A stretch of 64,000 nucleotides of DNA, from assembly GCA_042089915.1 (NCBI GenBank), contig JBELJZ010000001.1, positions 178,483 through 242,482 on the forward strand, in the 5' to 3' direction. The notes under the pieces are model-generated. The model searched no databases and was not told where the DNA came from. It saw only the letters and a list, made by a program, of their open reading frames with translations. Position 1 is the first letter of the stretch. Each line of letters opens with the position of its first letter. Shown here in pieces: positions 25,470 to 34,440 of the stretch. This DNA is from UBA8752 sp002172485 (GTDB lineage Bacteria > Bacteroidota > Bacteroidia > Flavobacteriales_D > Sanyastnellaceae). The position numbers were made by a program, and so were the translations under genes.

Positions 25470-27173
25470 TCAGTCGAGGTCGCGGAACTCGAGGTCGGCG
25501 CTGGCCTTGGCGGACAGGCTGGCGTCCTTTTGGACGGCCATGTCGCGGTGCTCCTTGGCGGCGGCAGCGTTGCCGAGGCGGGCGTTGGCCACGGCCATCA
25601 CGTAGTGGGCCACGGCACTGTCGTCTTCGCTGTTGTTCAGGATGGTCTTGGCACCATTGGCGTCTCCGTTGAGCAGCTTGGCCAATGCAGCGTTGACCGT
25701 GTTTTCTCCGCTGAAGTTGGAGACAGCTTGGCTGTAGTTGCCCTCCTGGATGGCGAGGATGGCCTTGTTGTACTTGACCGCGTCACCTGCGCTGGAAGCA
25801 CCGGTCAGGTAGCGCTTGGCGTCGGTGAGGTTGCCCTTCATGCGGGCCACGGCGCCGAGGTTGTTGTTGATGACCGGGCTGTCTCCGCGCTCGTCGGCCG
25901 CCATGAAGCGGTCGGCTGCTTGGTTGAGCTTGCCCATGGCCATCAGCACAACGCCCTCATTGTTGGGACCGCGCCAATCGTCGGTGTGGGTGCTGCTGGC
26001 AGCTTGGTACACCTTGAGCTTGTCGTCGTTGCTGTCGAACAGGGTGGCGGCGTACAGCACTTCCTCGACGGTTAGGTCGGCGGGGGCCTCCATGGCGATG
26101 GCCATGAGCTCCTCATCGGTGTACCCTTCGATGTCGTAGTTGACCGTGATCATGGAGCGGCGCAAGGCGGGGAGGATTTCCTTCTCGATCTCCTTGTAGG
26201 TCTTTGCGATGTTCTTGATTTCTTCCTCGCGGCGGTTCTTGTCGCTGTACATGGACAGCACACGCAGGATGAGATCCTTGTCCTCGATCTCGGAGGCGCG
26301 CATCAGGTCTTGGAAGCCGGCCCAGTCTTCTCCTTTCGGGTTGTTGCCGAAGAAGCCGTCCTCGACGTCAATCTTGGCCCGCTTGAGCAGTTTGGCCACC
26401 GCAGCATTGGCGCTCTCGGAGCGCTCCATGGCGAGGTCCTCGTTGAGGGTGATCTCCCCTTCCGGAGAAGCGTAGGCGCTCACCTGCGTGCCCTTGAGCA
26501 TGACGCTGTCGTGGTCAGCGGCAAAGGCGAAGAACTCCTTCATGGCGGCAATGTCGTCGTCGCGGAGCTCGGCGGAGCGCACGTTGGAGCGGTTGTAGGC
26601 GTAGTGAATCTCGGCTTCTTCCGTGTAGGACACCACGCGCTGGAAGGCGTCGGCTCCGATGACAAAGCGGTCGTCGGACATGATCCAGTTTTGCGTGGTG
26701 ATCACACCGTCGCCGAGGACGACAGGGGCGAAATCCATGGACTTACTGCCCATCGTGCCGCTGATGCGCAGCTCGAGGCGGGCGCCGTCCTCCATACCCT
26801 CTTGGTAGGCCACCTTGGCCGTGTAGTCAAAGGACTTGGCGGACTTGAATGGCACCATGGTGTAGTTGCCGGCGGCATCTTCACCTTGGAATCCTTGGGT
26901 CTCGAAAGCGGCTTCACCCCCCTCCCAGACGAGGACCGGGGTGGCTTCGATGATGGCCTTCTTGGCGAAATACTTCTCGGGGAAGGTTCCGCTGAGGTTC
27001 AATTCGACCTCGCTGCCGCGCAGGGTGAGCGGCTCGGGGTTCATTTTGAGGTTGAGCTCCTCGATGGCCTTTTCCATCTTTCCCAGGCCGCCACAACCGG
27101 GCAGGGCGAGAAGGAGGACGAAGGCGGGGAGCAGGAGCGCCAGAGGTTGGCGGACGATGTACTGCATGTTCAT
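25470..27173 (-). CDS. Lipoprotein with OmpA-like and tetratricopeptide-like regions
   Basis: A 567-residue envelope lipoprotein (lipobox ALPGC, Cys about 27). The mature N-terminal 150 residues look like a beta-rich domain. About residues 225-300 contain an OmpA-like piece, KGTQVSAYASPEGEITLNEDL followed by MERSESANAAVAKLL, the form that binds peptidoglycan in typical OmpA domains, though here it is followed by an atypical long insertion. The last 200 residues are helical repeats of TPR type (NNEGVVLMAMGKLNQAADRFM, NNLGAVARMKGNLTDAKRYL, YNKAILAIQEGNYSQAVSNF). Start: two Met codons two apart (27173 and 27167) both give a proper lipoprotein signal. A plausible peptidoglycan-linked scaffold; role not established. 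Preceded by accA and by its own -7 candidate. Confidence 0.8.
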   Translation of the reverse strand: MNMQYIVRQPLALLLPAFVLLLALPGCGGLGKMEKAIEELNLKMNPEPLTLRGSEVELNLSGTFPEKYFAKKAIIEATPVLVWEGGEAAFETQGFQGEDAAGNYTMVPFKSAKSFDYTAKVAYQEGMEDGARLELRISGTMGSKSMDFAPVVLGDGVITTQNWIMSDDRFVIGADAFQRVVSYTEEAEIHYAYNRSNVRSAELRDDDIAAMKEFFAFAADHDSVMLKGTQVSAYASPEGEITLNEDLAMERSESANAAVAKLLKRAKIDVEDGFFGNNPKGEDWAGFQDLMRASEIEDKDLILRVLSMYSDKNRREEEIKNIAKTYKEIEKEILPALRRSMITVNYDIEGYTDEELMAIAMEAPADLTVEEVLYAATLFDSNDDKLKVYQAASSTHTDDWRGPNNEGVVLMAMGKLNQAADRFMAADERGDSPVINNNLGAVARMKGNLTDAKRYLTGASSAGDAVKYNKAILAIQEGNYSQAVSNFSGENTVNAALAKLLNGDANGAKTILNNSEDDSAVAHYVMAVANARLGNAAAAKEHRDMAVQKDASLSAKASADLEFRDLD

Positions 27174-27189
27174 GAGTCGTATTCGCAGG

Positions 27190-27197
27190 CAAAAGTA
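27190..27197 (-). promoter_or_regulatory. Candidate -7 element for the repeat lipoprotein
   Basis: Minus-strand TACTTTTG, an exact TAnnTTTG, 16 bases before the start at 27173 and inside the short gap after accA. It suggests the lipoprotein gene can be transcribed without accA. Confidence 0.5.
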
Positions 27198-27216
27198 AGG
27201 AGTCCGAGCGCGCCAA

Positions 27217-28170
27217 TCAGGCGGACACGACCCCCATGGAAGAGAACTTTCGAATTCGGGCATCAATGCGCTTGTCCGCATTTTGGACCCGGAGCTTTTT
27301 AAGGTGCTTGACAATTTCCGTCTTGACCGCGCTGAACGCGGCTTCCCGGTCGTTGTGGGCGCCGCCGAGCGGCTCGGGAATGATGCCGTCGATGAGTTTG
27401 TGGCCGAGCATGTCGTCGGCCGTCAATTTGAGTGCTTCTGCAGCTTCAACCTTGTGATCCCAGGAGCGCCAGAGGATGCTGGAGCAGGATTCCGGCGAAA
27501 TGACGGAATACCAGGTGTGCTCCATCATCAGCACGCGGTCGCCGATGCCGATGCCCAAAGCGCCACCCGAGGCCCCCTCGCCGATCACCACACAGATGAC
27601 GGGCACGCGCAGCTGCATCATTTCGATCAAGTTCCGGGCAATGGCTTCGCCCTGGCCCCGCTCTTCGGCCTCGAGTCCGGGGTAAGCGCCTGGCGTGTCG
27701 ATCAGGCAGACGACCGGCCGGTTGAACTTCTCGGCCAGCTTCATGAGGCGCAACGCCTTGCGGTACCCTTCCGGGTTGGCCATGCCGAAGTTGCGGTACT
27801 GACGAAGTTTGGTGTTGGCACCTTTCTGCTGGCCAACGAACATCACAGGAAGATCGTCGATCATGCCCAGTCCTCCCACCATGGCCTTGTCGTCCTTGCA
27901 ATTCCGGTCGCCGTGGAGCTCCATGAAGCGGCCATCCGTCATTGCGGCGATGTGGTCCAGCGTGTAGGGGCGGTCGGGATGGCGGGACACTTGCACCCGT
28001 TGCCAAGGCGTCAGGTTGGCGTAGATCTCGGTGCGGACTTCGGTGATCTTCTTCTCGAGGTCTTCCACCGTGCTTTGCATGTCCACTTGCCCTTGACCGT
28101 CCAGGTCCTGGGCCTTTTCCAGTTGCTCGTGCAGCAAGCGAATGGGCTCTTCGAAATCGAGGTAGTTCAT
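27217..28170 (-). CDS. accA: Acetyl-CoA carboxylase carboxyltransferase, alpha subunit
   Basis: With AccD it transfers the carboxyl group from biotin to acetyl-CoA, giving the malonyl-CoA used by FabD (12317-13201). The 317-residue protein has the family hallmarks LDFEEPIRLL at the N-terminus, LHGDRNCKDDKAMVGGLG, GMANPEGYRKALRLMKLAEKF, LIDTPGAYPGLEAEERGQGEAIA, and the oxyanion/CoA region EGASGGALGIGIGDRVLM with YSVISPESCSSILW. Full length. The accD gene is not in the window. Confidence 0.97.
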   Translation of the reverse strand: MNYLDFEEPIRLLHEQLEKAQDLDGQGQVDMQSTVEDLEKKITEVRTEIYANLTPWQRVQVSRHPDRPYTLDHIAAMTDGRFMELHGDRNCKDDKAMVGGLGMIDDLPVMFVGQQKGANTKLRQYRNFGMANPEGYRKALRLMKLAEKFNRPVVCLIDTPGAYPGLEAEERGQGEAIARNLIEMMQLRVPVICVVIGEGASGGALGIGIGDRVLMMEHTWYSVISPESCSSILWRSWDHKVEAAEALKLTADDMLGHKLIDGIIPEPLGGAHNDREAAFSAVKTEIVKHLKKLRVQNADKRIDARIRKFSSMGVVSA

Positions 28171-28204
28171 GATCCTTCCTTCAGGGAATTCGGGGATGAT
28201 GGAG

Positions 28205-28212
28205 CAAACCTA
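28205..28212 (-). promoter_or_regulatory. Candidate -7 element for accA
   Basis: Minus-strand TAGGTTTG, an exact TAnnTTTG, 34 bases before the accA ATG and inside the 84-base gap after rdgB. Confidence 0.52.
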
Positions 28213-28254
28213 CTGCGGGTGGGGTGGAATTCACCCGTCATGCCTCGCCAATTC

Positions 28255-28842
28255 TCAACCTTGGGCTTTGAGTTCTGCCACCATGGCCCGCACGGCTCGG
28301 CCGCGGTGGCTGATGGCATTCTTGGCGTTGGCGTCCATCTCGGCGAACGTGGCGTCCCCACCCGCTGGAACGAATATGGGATCGTATCCGAACCCTTCGG
28401 CACCACTGCGCTCTGTGGCGATGTGGCCCTCGCAAATGCCTTCAAAGGTGCGGGTGCCCTCCGGGGTGGTCAACGCGATGACCGTGCGGAAGCGGGCAGA
28501 GCGGTCGTCCGCGCCCTCCAATGCACCGAGCAGCTTGGCCATGTTGGCGCTGGCGTCTTTGGCTTCTCCGGCATACCGGGCCGTGTATACGCCAGGTGCA
28601 CCATCCAAAGCGGCGACTTCGAGTCCGGTATCATCCGCGAAGCAGTGGGTTCCGTAGTGTTCGAGCACATACTCTGCCTTCTGGATGGCGTTTTCGGGAA
28701 TGGTCGGTGCCGTCTCGGGAATGTCCTCTCGGCAACCGATGGCGTTCAGGCCGACAATCTCATATCGGTCAGAGAGCATCTGTGCAATTTCCCGCACTTT
28801 TCCGGGGTTGCGGGTGGCGAAAACGAGGCGCGGCTTGGACAT
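28255..28842 (-). CDS. rdgB: XTP/dITP (non-canonical purine NTP) pyrophosphatase
   Basis: House-cleaning enzyme that hydrolyses ITP, dITP and XTP to monophosphates, keeping deaminated purines out of nucleic acids. The 195-residue protein begins LVFATRNPGKVREI and has FADDTGLEVAALDGAPGVYTARYAG, the GFGYDPIFVP motif and the terminal SHRGRAV. The start is set by the family N-terminus; the longer frame overlaps menE. It is the last gene of the men operon (19 bases after menE), a functionally unrelated passenger. Confidence 0.96.
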   Translation of the reverse strand: MSKPRLVFATRNPGKVREIAQMLSDRYEIVGLNAIGCREDIPETAPTIPENAIQKAEYVLEHYGTHCFADDTGLEVAALDGAPGVYTARYAGEAKDASANMAKLLGALEGADDRSARFRTVIALTTPEGTRTFEGICEGHIATERSGAEGFGYDPIFVPAGGDATFAEMDANAKNAISHRGRAVRAMVAELKAQG

Positions 28843-28861
28843 GGTGCGAATGTCGGGCGAT

Positions 28862-29905
28862 TCAGCGCCGGACCACCTTGCCGGTTCCGGTTTCTTCGAA
28901 GCGCGCCATCCACACCACGGCGCGGGGGCGGTCCGAATGCGGATGGCCCTGGGCCACAGCGGCGAGCAGGCGGTCTGCCTGCTGGGCATCGGCCTCGCCT
29001 TCCACGACCAGGGTCACTTGTTCCCCGGTGGTGGGGTGGGGGCGTCCCGCCACGTACCAGCGGCGGCCATCGAGTTGTGGTTCCACCAGTGGATCCAGGG
29101 CGCCCTCCAGTTCGGTGGGGTGCACCTTCAGGCCGCCCGTGTTGATGACATCGTCCAATCGGCCCAGCCAGCGAAAACCGGGGGAGCCTGAAGCGGTGGT
29201 GGCGGCTTCCGCAGCATCGCGGGTGTGCAGGGCGTGTACGCCCCGCTCCGGCGCATCCAGCAGAAGGCCACCATCGGCGTCTGCACTCCAGGTGACGCCA
29301 GGCAGGAGCGTGTACACGGGCTCCCCGAGGGGGCGGGTGGCCACGTGCGTGAGGGTTTCCGTCATGCCGAACCCCAGGTGGACCTGACATTGGGCCTGCA
29401 ATCCTGCGGACTGAAGGGCAGTCTCGAGGCTGGGAGACACAGCACCACCCCCGAGAAGGAGGATGCGGATTTTCCGAAGTTGTCCGGTTTGCGCCATCGC
29501 GGCGGCCTGCTGGGGGGTGGCCACGGCAAAGTCGTGCCTTTCGCCCGCTGCAGGCTCGGGAACCATCGGCGAAGTGGACGGGCGGCTTTGGGTCAACGTC
29601 CAGCCCAGAATGCGGGTGCGCCACCACATCATTCGTCCACCCACGCCGAGCGCCGGCAAGGCGGACCAAGCTTGAATGGGGGTGTCGGAGTTGGTGTTCA
29701 GGCCAAAGTGGATAGCAGTGGCATGGGCCGATGCGCGCACAGCAGCGGGGTCAAAGGCCACGGATTTCGGTGTGCCGGTGCTGCCGGAGGTGCGGCCCAC
29801 CGCACGTCCAGCGTTCCATTCGGCATCGAGTTCGAGAAAGGGCTGGACCCAATCCGGAGGAGGGAATCCGGGGTCGGTATTGGGAATCCGCCAGAATGCC
29901 GTCAT
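28862..29905 (-). CDS. menE: o-Succinylbenzoate-CoA ligase
   Basis: Adenylates o-succinylbenzoate and joins it to CoA in menaquinone synthesis. At 347 residues it is the short, N-terminally reduced form I associate with Bacteroidota. Motifs present: GRTSGSTGTPKSVAF (P-loop), LLGGGAVSP, GFGMTETLTHV, FRWLGRLDDVINTGGLKVHP and the catalytic lysine near the end in EETGTGKVVRR. The ATG at 29903-29905 overlaps the menC stop by four bases (ATGA), which fixes the start; a longer frame running into menC is not real. Confidence 0.93.
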   Translation of the reverse strand: MTAFWRIPNTDPGFPPPDWVQPFLELDAEWNAGRAVGRTSGSTGTPKSVAFDPAAVRASAHATAIHFGLNTNSDTPIQAWSALPALGVGGRMMWWRTRILGWTLTQSRPSTSPMVPEPAAGERHDFAVATPQQAAAMAQTGQLRKIRILLLGGGAVSPSLETALQSAGLQAQCQVHLGFGMTETLTHVATRPLGEPVYTLLPGVTWSADADGGLLLDAPERGVHALHTRDAAEAATTASGSPGFRWLGRLDDVINTGGLKVHPTELEGALDPLVEPQLDGRRWYVAGRPHPTTGEQVTLVVEGEADAQQADRLLAAVAQGHPHSDRPRAVVWMARFEETGTGKVVRR

Positions 29906-30996
29906 GCGAAGAGGCTGCTGAGGTCCCAGCTGCGCAGGGTTCCGTTGGCCTGCGCTTGGGGCGTGTCCATGCGCAGGGTGCCATGTTCGACCACAAGGGG
30001 CGAGGGCACGTTGTTGGTGAACAGGCTGCCGGTTCCCAGGCCTTGCGGCATCGGGTGCGCCTCTTCGGAGATGGCATCGGCGGCCCATTGGGCAATCGCA
30101 TTGAGGCCGATGTTGCTTTCCAGAGCGCTGGTGGCCCACCATCTGGCCCCCACTTCTGACGCGAGGTCGATCCAGTGGTTGGCCTCGACCAAGCCGCCGA
30201 TCAGGCTGGGCTTGAGGATGATGTACTGGGGCTGGATGACATGAAGCAGGTTGCGCCGAAGGGTGGTGTCGTTGACGCCAATGAGCTCTTCATCCAGCGC
30301 GATGGGGATGGCAGAATCGGCGCACACGGCCTGCATCTTCTTCCACTGTCCCGGGCGGATGGGTTGCTCCATGCTGTGGATGTCAAACGAAGCCAGCCGC
30401 TCCAGCTTGCTGAGCGTCACGGCTGGGTCGTCGTCGTCGAGGCCGCCATTGGCGTCGAGTCGCAAGGTCACTTGGTCGGCAGGGGCAATGTAGCGGATGG
30501 CCTCCAGGCATTCGAGTTCACGCTCGAAGTGCAGGGCGCCGACCTTCAATTTGAGGGTGTCAAAACCGCGGTCGAGCAAGGAAGCCGCTTGGGCCACCAT
30601 GTCTTCCGGGTCTCCCATCCAGATGAGGCCGTTGATGGGCACCGGCCGGCCTCCGGTGAAGGGGCCGGGGAACAGGGTCTGGTCTCCTTCGTTCAGGAGG
30701 TCGATGAGGGCCGTTTCAGCGGCAAACCTCACGGCCGGGTACTGCAGGCTCATGGCCTTGGGATCCAAGGTGCCCGAAGCGGCGAGCTTCTTGAGCTCCA
30801 TTCGGGCGCGAGGCGCGCTTTCCGGAGAGAGTCCTGGAATCAAGCTGCATTCCCCGATGCCGATTCGCCCGTCTTCCTCCAAGTCGCGGGCCACGACATA
30901 AAAGCTCGGCTTCTCGGTCAGGGTACCGCGCGAGGTTCCGGCGGGTTTCTTGAACTGGAGCGCACGCTCCACGATGCGGATTTCAAGGCCGGTCAT
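29902..30996 (-). CDS. menC: o-Succinylbenzoate synthase
   Basis: Enolase-superfamily dehydratase that makes o-succinylbenzoate. The 364-residue protein keeps the catalytic residues: Lys in TLKLKVG, metal ligands in TLRLDANGG (Asp), HSMEQPI (Glu) and IALDEEL (Asp), and the final Lys in IILKPSLIGG. The N-terminal capping domain (FKKPAGTSRGTLTEKPSFYV, GIGECSLIPGLS) is intact. It overlaps menA and menE by four bases on each side. Confidence 0.95.
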   Translation of the reverse strand: MTGLEIRIVERALQFKKPAGTSRGTLTEKPSFYVVARDLEEDGRIGIGECSLIPGLSPESAPRARMELKKLAASGTLDPKAMSLQYPAVRFAAETALIDLLNEGDQTLFPGPFTGGRPVPINGLIWMGDPEDMVAQAASLLDRGFDTLKLKVGALHFERELECLEAIRYIAPADQVTLRLDANGGLDDDDPAVTLSKLERLASFDIHSMEQPIRPGQWKKMQAVCADSAIPIALDEELIGVNDTTLRRNLLHVIQPQYIILKPSLIGGLVEANHWIDLASEVGARWWATSALESNIGLNAIAQWAADAISEEAHPMPQGLGTGSLFTNNVPSPLVVEHGTLRMDTPQAQANGTLRSWDLSSLFA

Positions 30997-31907
30997 GCGG
31001 TGGCACTGAGGAAGAGAAACAAGGCGATGGCGAAGGTGCTCAGGGCGATTTTCTTCAGCTCTCCATCCAGCTCAGCCGGGTCCTCCGTTCGGAACACGAA
31101 GGCGAGATGCCGGGCGTGAACGAGGCCGAACAGCCCGTACCAGAGTTGTCCGCGCCAGGGTCCGCTGGGATCGAGTTGCCAGAAGGTGAGCAACGCTGTC
31201 CATGCGCCGACGACCAACAGCAGGTGGTACCGCTTCGCCTTCTGAAAGCCCATGCGGACCACCAAGGTGTGTTTGCCTGTGGCGGCATCGGACACGTGGT
31301 CCCGGAGGTTGTTGAGGTTGAGGACGGCGACACTCAGCAGACCGATGGTGGCCGCCGGCAGCCACCACAGGGGGTTCATTTGGCCTGTGATGAGGGCCGC
31401 GGTCCCCGCGACGCCGGTAAAGCCGAAGAAGATCAGCACGCTGATGTCGCCCAGCCCACTGTAGCCATACGGACGCTGGCCTGCAGTGTAAGTGTAGGCG
31501 GCAATGATGCTCACCGCACCGGCCGCCACCCATAGAAGCAGCTGCAGCCATGCATCTCCGACAGCAAGAGCCACCGTGGCCGTTCCGGTGATGAACGCCA
31601 GGGCACCTGTCAGGAGCACGGCGCGCTTCATCTGGGCCGCGGTGATGCGCCCCGAGGCCACAGCTCGATCGCTTCGTTCGCTGCCTTCCACGCGGTCGGC
31701 ACCGTTCTCAAAGTCGCCGAGGTCGTTGGCGAAGTTGGACAGGACCTGCAGCAGAACCACTGTCAGCAGACAGCCGAGAAAGAGGGAAGTGAACCTGCTG
31801 GATGCGACATCCCCTGTGGCCGCAGCCAAGGCACCCCCGGTGAGGATGCATGCGCTCGCGAGGGGCAGGGTGCGCAGACGTGCGGCCTGAATGTAGTCGC
31901 GCAACAT
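30993..31907 (-). CDS. menA: 1,4-Dihydroxy-2-naphthoate polyprenyltransferase
   Basis: Integral membrane UbiA-family enzyme that attaches the polyprenyl tail to DHNA and removes its carboxylate, giving demethylmenaquinone. The 304-residue protein starts MLRDYIQAARLRTLPLA, has the two Asp-rich prenyl-diphosphate sites (NFANDLGDFENGAD and NNLRDHVSDAATGKHT) and eight to nine hydrophobic segments. The ATG at 31907, seven bases after the menB stop, is preferred; an upstream ATG at 31970 would add a Ser/Thr-rich 21-residue tail lying inside menB. The stop overlaps menC by four bases. Confidence 0.93.
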   Translation of the reverse strand: MLRDYIQAARLRTLPLASACILTGGALAAATGDVASSRFTSLFLGCLLTVVLLQVLSNFANDLGDFENGADRVEGSERSDRAVASGRITAAQMKRAVLLTGALAFITGTATVALAVGDAWLQLLLWVAAGAVSIIAAYTYTAGQRPYGYSGLGDISVLIFFGFTGVAGTAALITGQMNPLWWLPAATIGLLSVAVLNLNNLRDHVSDAATGKHTLVVRMGFQKAKRYHLLLVVGAWTALLTFWQLDPSGPWRGQLWYGLFGLVHARHLAFVFRTEDPAELDGELKKIALSTFAIALFLFLSATA

Positions 31908-31914
31908 GCCGGAA

Positions 31915-32739
31915 TCAGGGGAACTTTGGGTACTGCTGGAAGTTGGGGTCGCGCTTTTCGAGGAAGGCATTCTTGCCTTCCTGCGCTTCCTCCATCAGGT
32001 AGTACATCAGGGTGGCGTCGCCTGCAAATTCCATCAACCCGGCCTGTCCGTCCAATTCTGCATTGAGGCCCCGCTTGATCATACGAATGGCGAGCGGCGA
32101 GCGCTTCATGATGGTCTTGCACCAATGGACGTAGGTGTCCTCGAGCTTCTCCAGTGGCACCACCGTGTTGACGAGGCCCATGGATTCGGCTTCCCTTGCA
32201 CTGTATTGCTCGCAGAGGAACCAGATTTCCCGGGCTTTCTTCTGACCCACATGGCGGGCGAGGTAGCTGGACCCGAATCCTGCGTCAAAGCTGCCAACCT
32301 TGGGGCCGGTCTGTCCGAAAATGGCATTCTCCGAGGCGATGGACAGGTCGCAGACCACGTGAAGGACATGGCCACCTCCGATGGCGTATCCATTCACGGC
32401 GGCAATCACCGGCTTGGGGAGAGAGCGGATTTTCTTGTGCAGGTCCAACACGTTCAGACGTGGGACACCATCTCCTCCGATGTATCCTCCGGTTCCCTTG
32501 ACATTCTGGTCGCCTCCGCTGCAGAAGGCTTTGTCCCCTGCACCCGTAAGGACGACAACGCTGATGTCGTTGCGCTCCCGGGCGATGTCCATGGCCTCGA
32601 GCATCTCCATGTTGGTCTCCGGGCGGAAGGCATTGTACACCTTCTGACGGTCAATGGTAATGCGGGCGATGCCTTCGAAGAATTCGAAATGGATGTCCTC
32701 GAAAGGTTTGATTTCTTGCCAGACGCGCGTGTTGCTCAT
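31915..32739 (-). CDS. menB: 1,4-Dihydroxy-2-naphthoyl-CoA synthase
   Basis: Crotonase-family enzyme that closes the second naphthoquinol ring. The 274-residue protein shows RQKVYNAFRPETNMEM, CSGGDQNVKG, the oxyanion segment NGYAIGGGHVLHVVCDL and the family-specific FGQTGPKVGSFDAGFG with YLARHVGQKKAREIWFL. Complete. It starts 9 bases after the menD stop. A TAATTTCG on the minus strand at 32744-32751, inside the menD end, matches the -7 form and could serve as an internal promoter. Confidence 0.97.
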   Translation of the reverse strand: MSNTRVWQEIKPFEDIHFEFFEGIARITIDRQKVYNAFRPETNMEMLEAMDIARERNDISVVVLTGAGDKAFCSGGDQNVKGTGGYIGGDGVPRLNVLDLHKKIRSLPKPVIAAVNGYAIGGGHVLHVVCDLSIASENAIFGQTGPKVGSFDAGFGSSYLARHVGQKKAREIWFLCEQYSAREAESMGLVNTVVPLEKLEDTYVHWCKTIMKRSPLAIRMIKRGLNAELDGQAGLMEFAGDATLMYYLMEEAQEGKNAFLEKRDPNFQQYPKFP

Positions 32740-32748
32740 GACGCGAAA

Positions 32749-34440
32749 TTACGCGCTCACCCGCTCCATGTAGACAGAATGGGCCTCGGCACTTCGCTCC
32801 GGGGGTGTGGCGATCTCTAAAACGCGGGGAGCCTCGCTCGTGGACCACCAGTCTTGGAGCGCCTCCTGCAGGTCGTCCATGGTTTCCACACGCTGGTGCT
32901 CCAGTCCATGCAGGTCGCATACCGCGCGCAATTCCAGGCCGTGGCGCATCTCAAAGTGGGAGTCGAGCAGCCCAGTTCGGACAGGCCCAGGCAGCCAGCG
33001 AAACACGCCGCCGCCTCCGTTGTGGATCACGGCGATCCGCAAGGTGGTGGGCAGAGGGTGGACGTGGAAGGCATTGGCATCGTAGAGGAAGCCGAGGTCC
33101 CCTGAAATCAGGGTGACGTGGTGGCCAGCCAAGGCCGCGCCCACGGCGGTGGCACTGCAGCCGTCGATGCCGGCCACCCCCCGGTTCGACCACGGTGCGG
33201 GGCGATTCGGGTTGTGGAACAACTGGGCGTAACGCACCGGGGTGGAGTTGGCGAGGTGGAGCTTGGTGTGGCCCGGAAGTGCATCATGCAGGGCGGCATG
33301 CACCGTGAGGTCGCACCACGGCGCGGCTTGAAGCGCGACGGAATGCGCTGATCGCAAGCGCTGTTCCAAATTCGACCACGCCGCCCACCAAGGTGAAGGG
33401 GGCGGTGTCCGTGAAGACCAGGCGTCGCCCAAAGCCGCCAGCGCATCACCGACAGGCCATGGTGCAGAAGTGACCACGCCCCCAAAGGCCTGAGGGGACC
33501 GGCCTCCGGGATCGAGGTGGACTTGGTCAATGCTGTGCTCCCTGAGCCAATGGCGCAAGGACTTGGACAGGATGGGGGCGCCAAACGTGACCACCAAATC
33601 GGGGAGGTGTTCCAAGCCGGCCGAGGAGCGCATGCCGCGCATCCACCGGTCCAGGGCGACAATGGTGTCGGGGTGGCCTCCCAAGCCACTGGTGCTGTCG
33701 CCCATCAACAAAGCGTGGCGGGCCAGTGTGGTGAGCGCATCCGAGGACAGCTCCTGAGGCTGGGTTCCCCCCAGAAACAGGATGCGCCGTCCCGCGTCCA
33801 ATGCACCGGTCAGGGTGGCGATCCAGTCTGCGAGACTCGGAGACTGAAGGGGGAAATTCGGAGGTGATGGAAGGTTGGGGAGGTGCCAATGGGCGCTCCG
33901 ATGGACGGGTTCGGGCGCCTCAGGGTACAGGGGCTCGTCAAAGGGGCAGTTGACATGGATGGGCCCAGAAGCCCATACCGAGGCCATGTCATCCAATGCG
34001 GCGATGGCTTCCGGTTCTCCATGGGGGGACCATTGGAAGGAGGTCCGAACGTGGGGATCGTGTACCCCCTGTTGGACCAGCGTTTGGCTTTCCCATTGGT
34101 CTGCAGCACCGGCAGGTCGGTCCGCTGTCAGGCTGATGAGAGGCAATCCCATTCGGTCGGCCTCTGCCAAGGCCGGGCCGTGGTTGAGGGCGGCTGTGCC
34201 GCTGGTGCACGAGACCGCCACAGGACGGCCCAGCGCGAGGGCCATGCCCAGGGCGTGGTGGGCAGCGGCCCGTTCATCCAAGGCAATCACACACGGGATA
34301 CCAGCCGATTCGAAGGCCTGCATCAAGGGCGCGTTGCGGGAGCCGGGACTGACGACGGCGCCCCCCAAGCCACGGGCGATGAGCCCCTCGACGAGGAGCC
34401 GAGCTGATGTGCGGGCGTCGGGGTGCTGGGACGAAGTCAT
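32749..34440 (-). CDS. menD: SEPHCHC synthase (2-oxoglutarate decarboxylase)
   Basis: Thiamine-diphosphate enzyme that adds a succinyl-semialdehyde unit from 2-oxoglutarate to isochorismate. The 563-residue protein has VVSPGSRNAPLMQAF at the N-terminus, VSCTSGTAALNHGPALAEA, ISLTADRPAGAADQWESQT and, in the C-terminal ThDP domain, NRGVAGIDGCSATAVGAAL, LISGDLGFLYDANA and HNGGGGVFRWLPG. The ATG at 34438-34440 overlaps the menF stop by four bases, fixing the start 20 residues inside the longest frame. Confidence 0.95.
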   Translation of the reverse strand: MTSSQHPDARTSARLLVEGLIARGLGGAVVSPGSRNAPLMQAFESAGIPCVIALDERAAAHHALGMALALGRPVAVSCTSGTAALNHGPALAEADRMGLPLISLTADRPAGAADQWESQTLVQQGVHDPHVRTSFQWSPHGEPEAIAALDDMASVWASGPIHVNCPFDEPLYPEAPEPVHRSAHWHLPNLPSPPNFPLQSPSLADWIATLTGALDAGRRILFLGGTQPQELSSDALTTLARHALLMGDSTSGLGGHPDTIVALDRWMRGMRSSAGLEHLPDLVVTFGAPILSKSLRHWLREHSIDQVHLDPGGRSPQAFGGVVTSAPWPVGDALAALGDAWSSRTPPPSPWWAAWSNLEQRLRSAHSVALQAAPWCDLTVHAALHDALPGHTKLHLANSTPVRYAQLFHNPNRPAPWSNRGVAGIDGCSATAVGAALAGHHVTLISGDLGFLYDANAFHVHPLPTTLRIAVIHNGGGGVFRWLPGPVRTGLLDSHFEMRHGLELRAVCDLHGLEHQRVETMDDLQEALQDWWSTSEAPRVLEIATPPERSAEAHSVYMERVSA

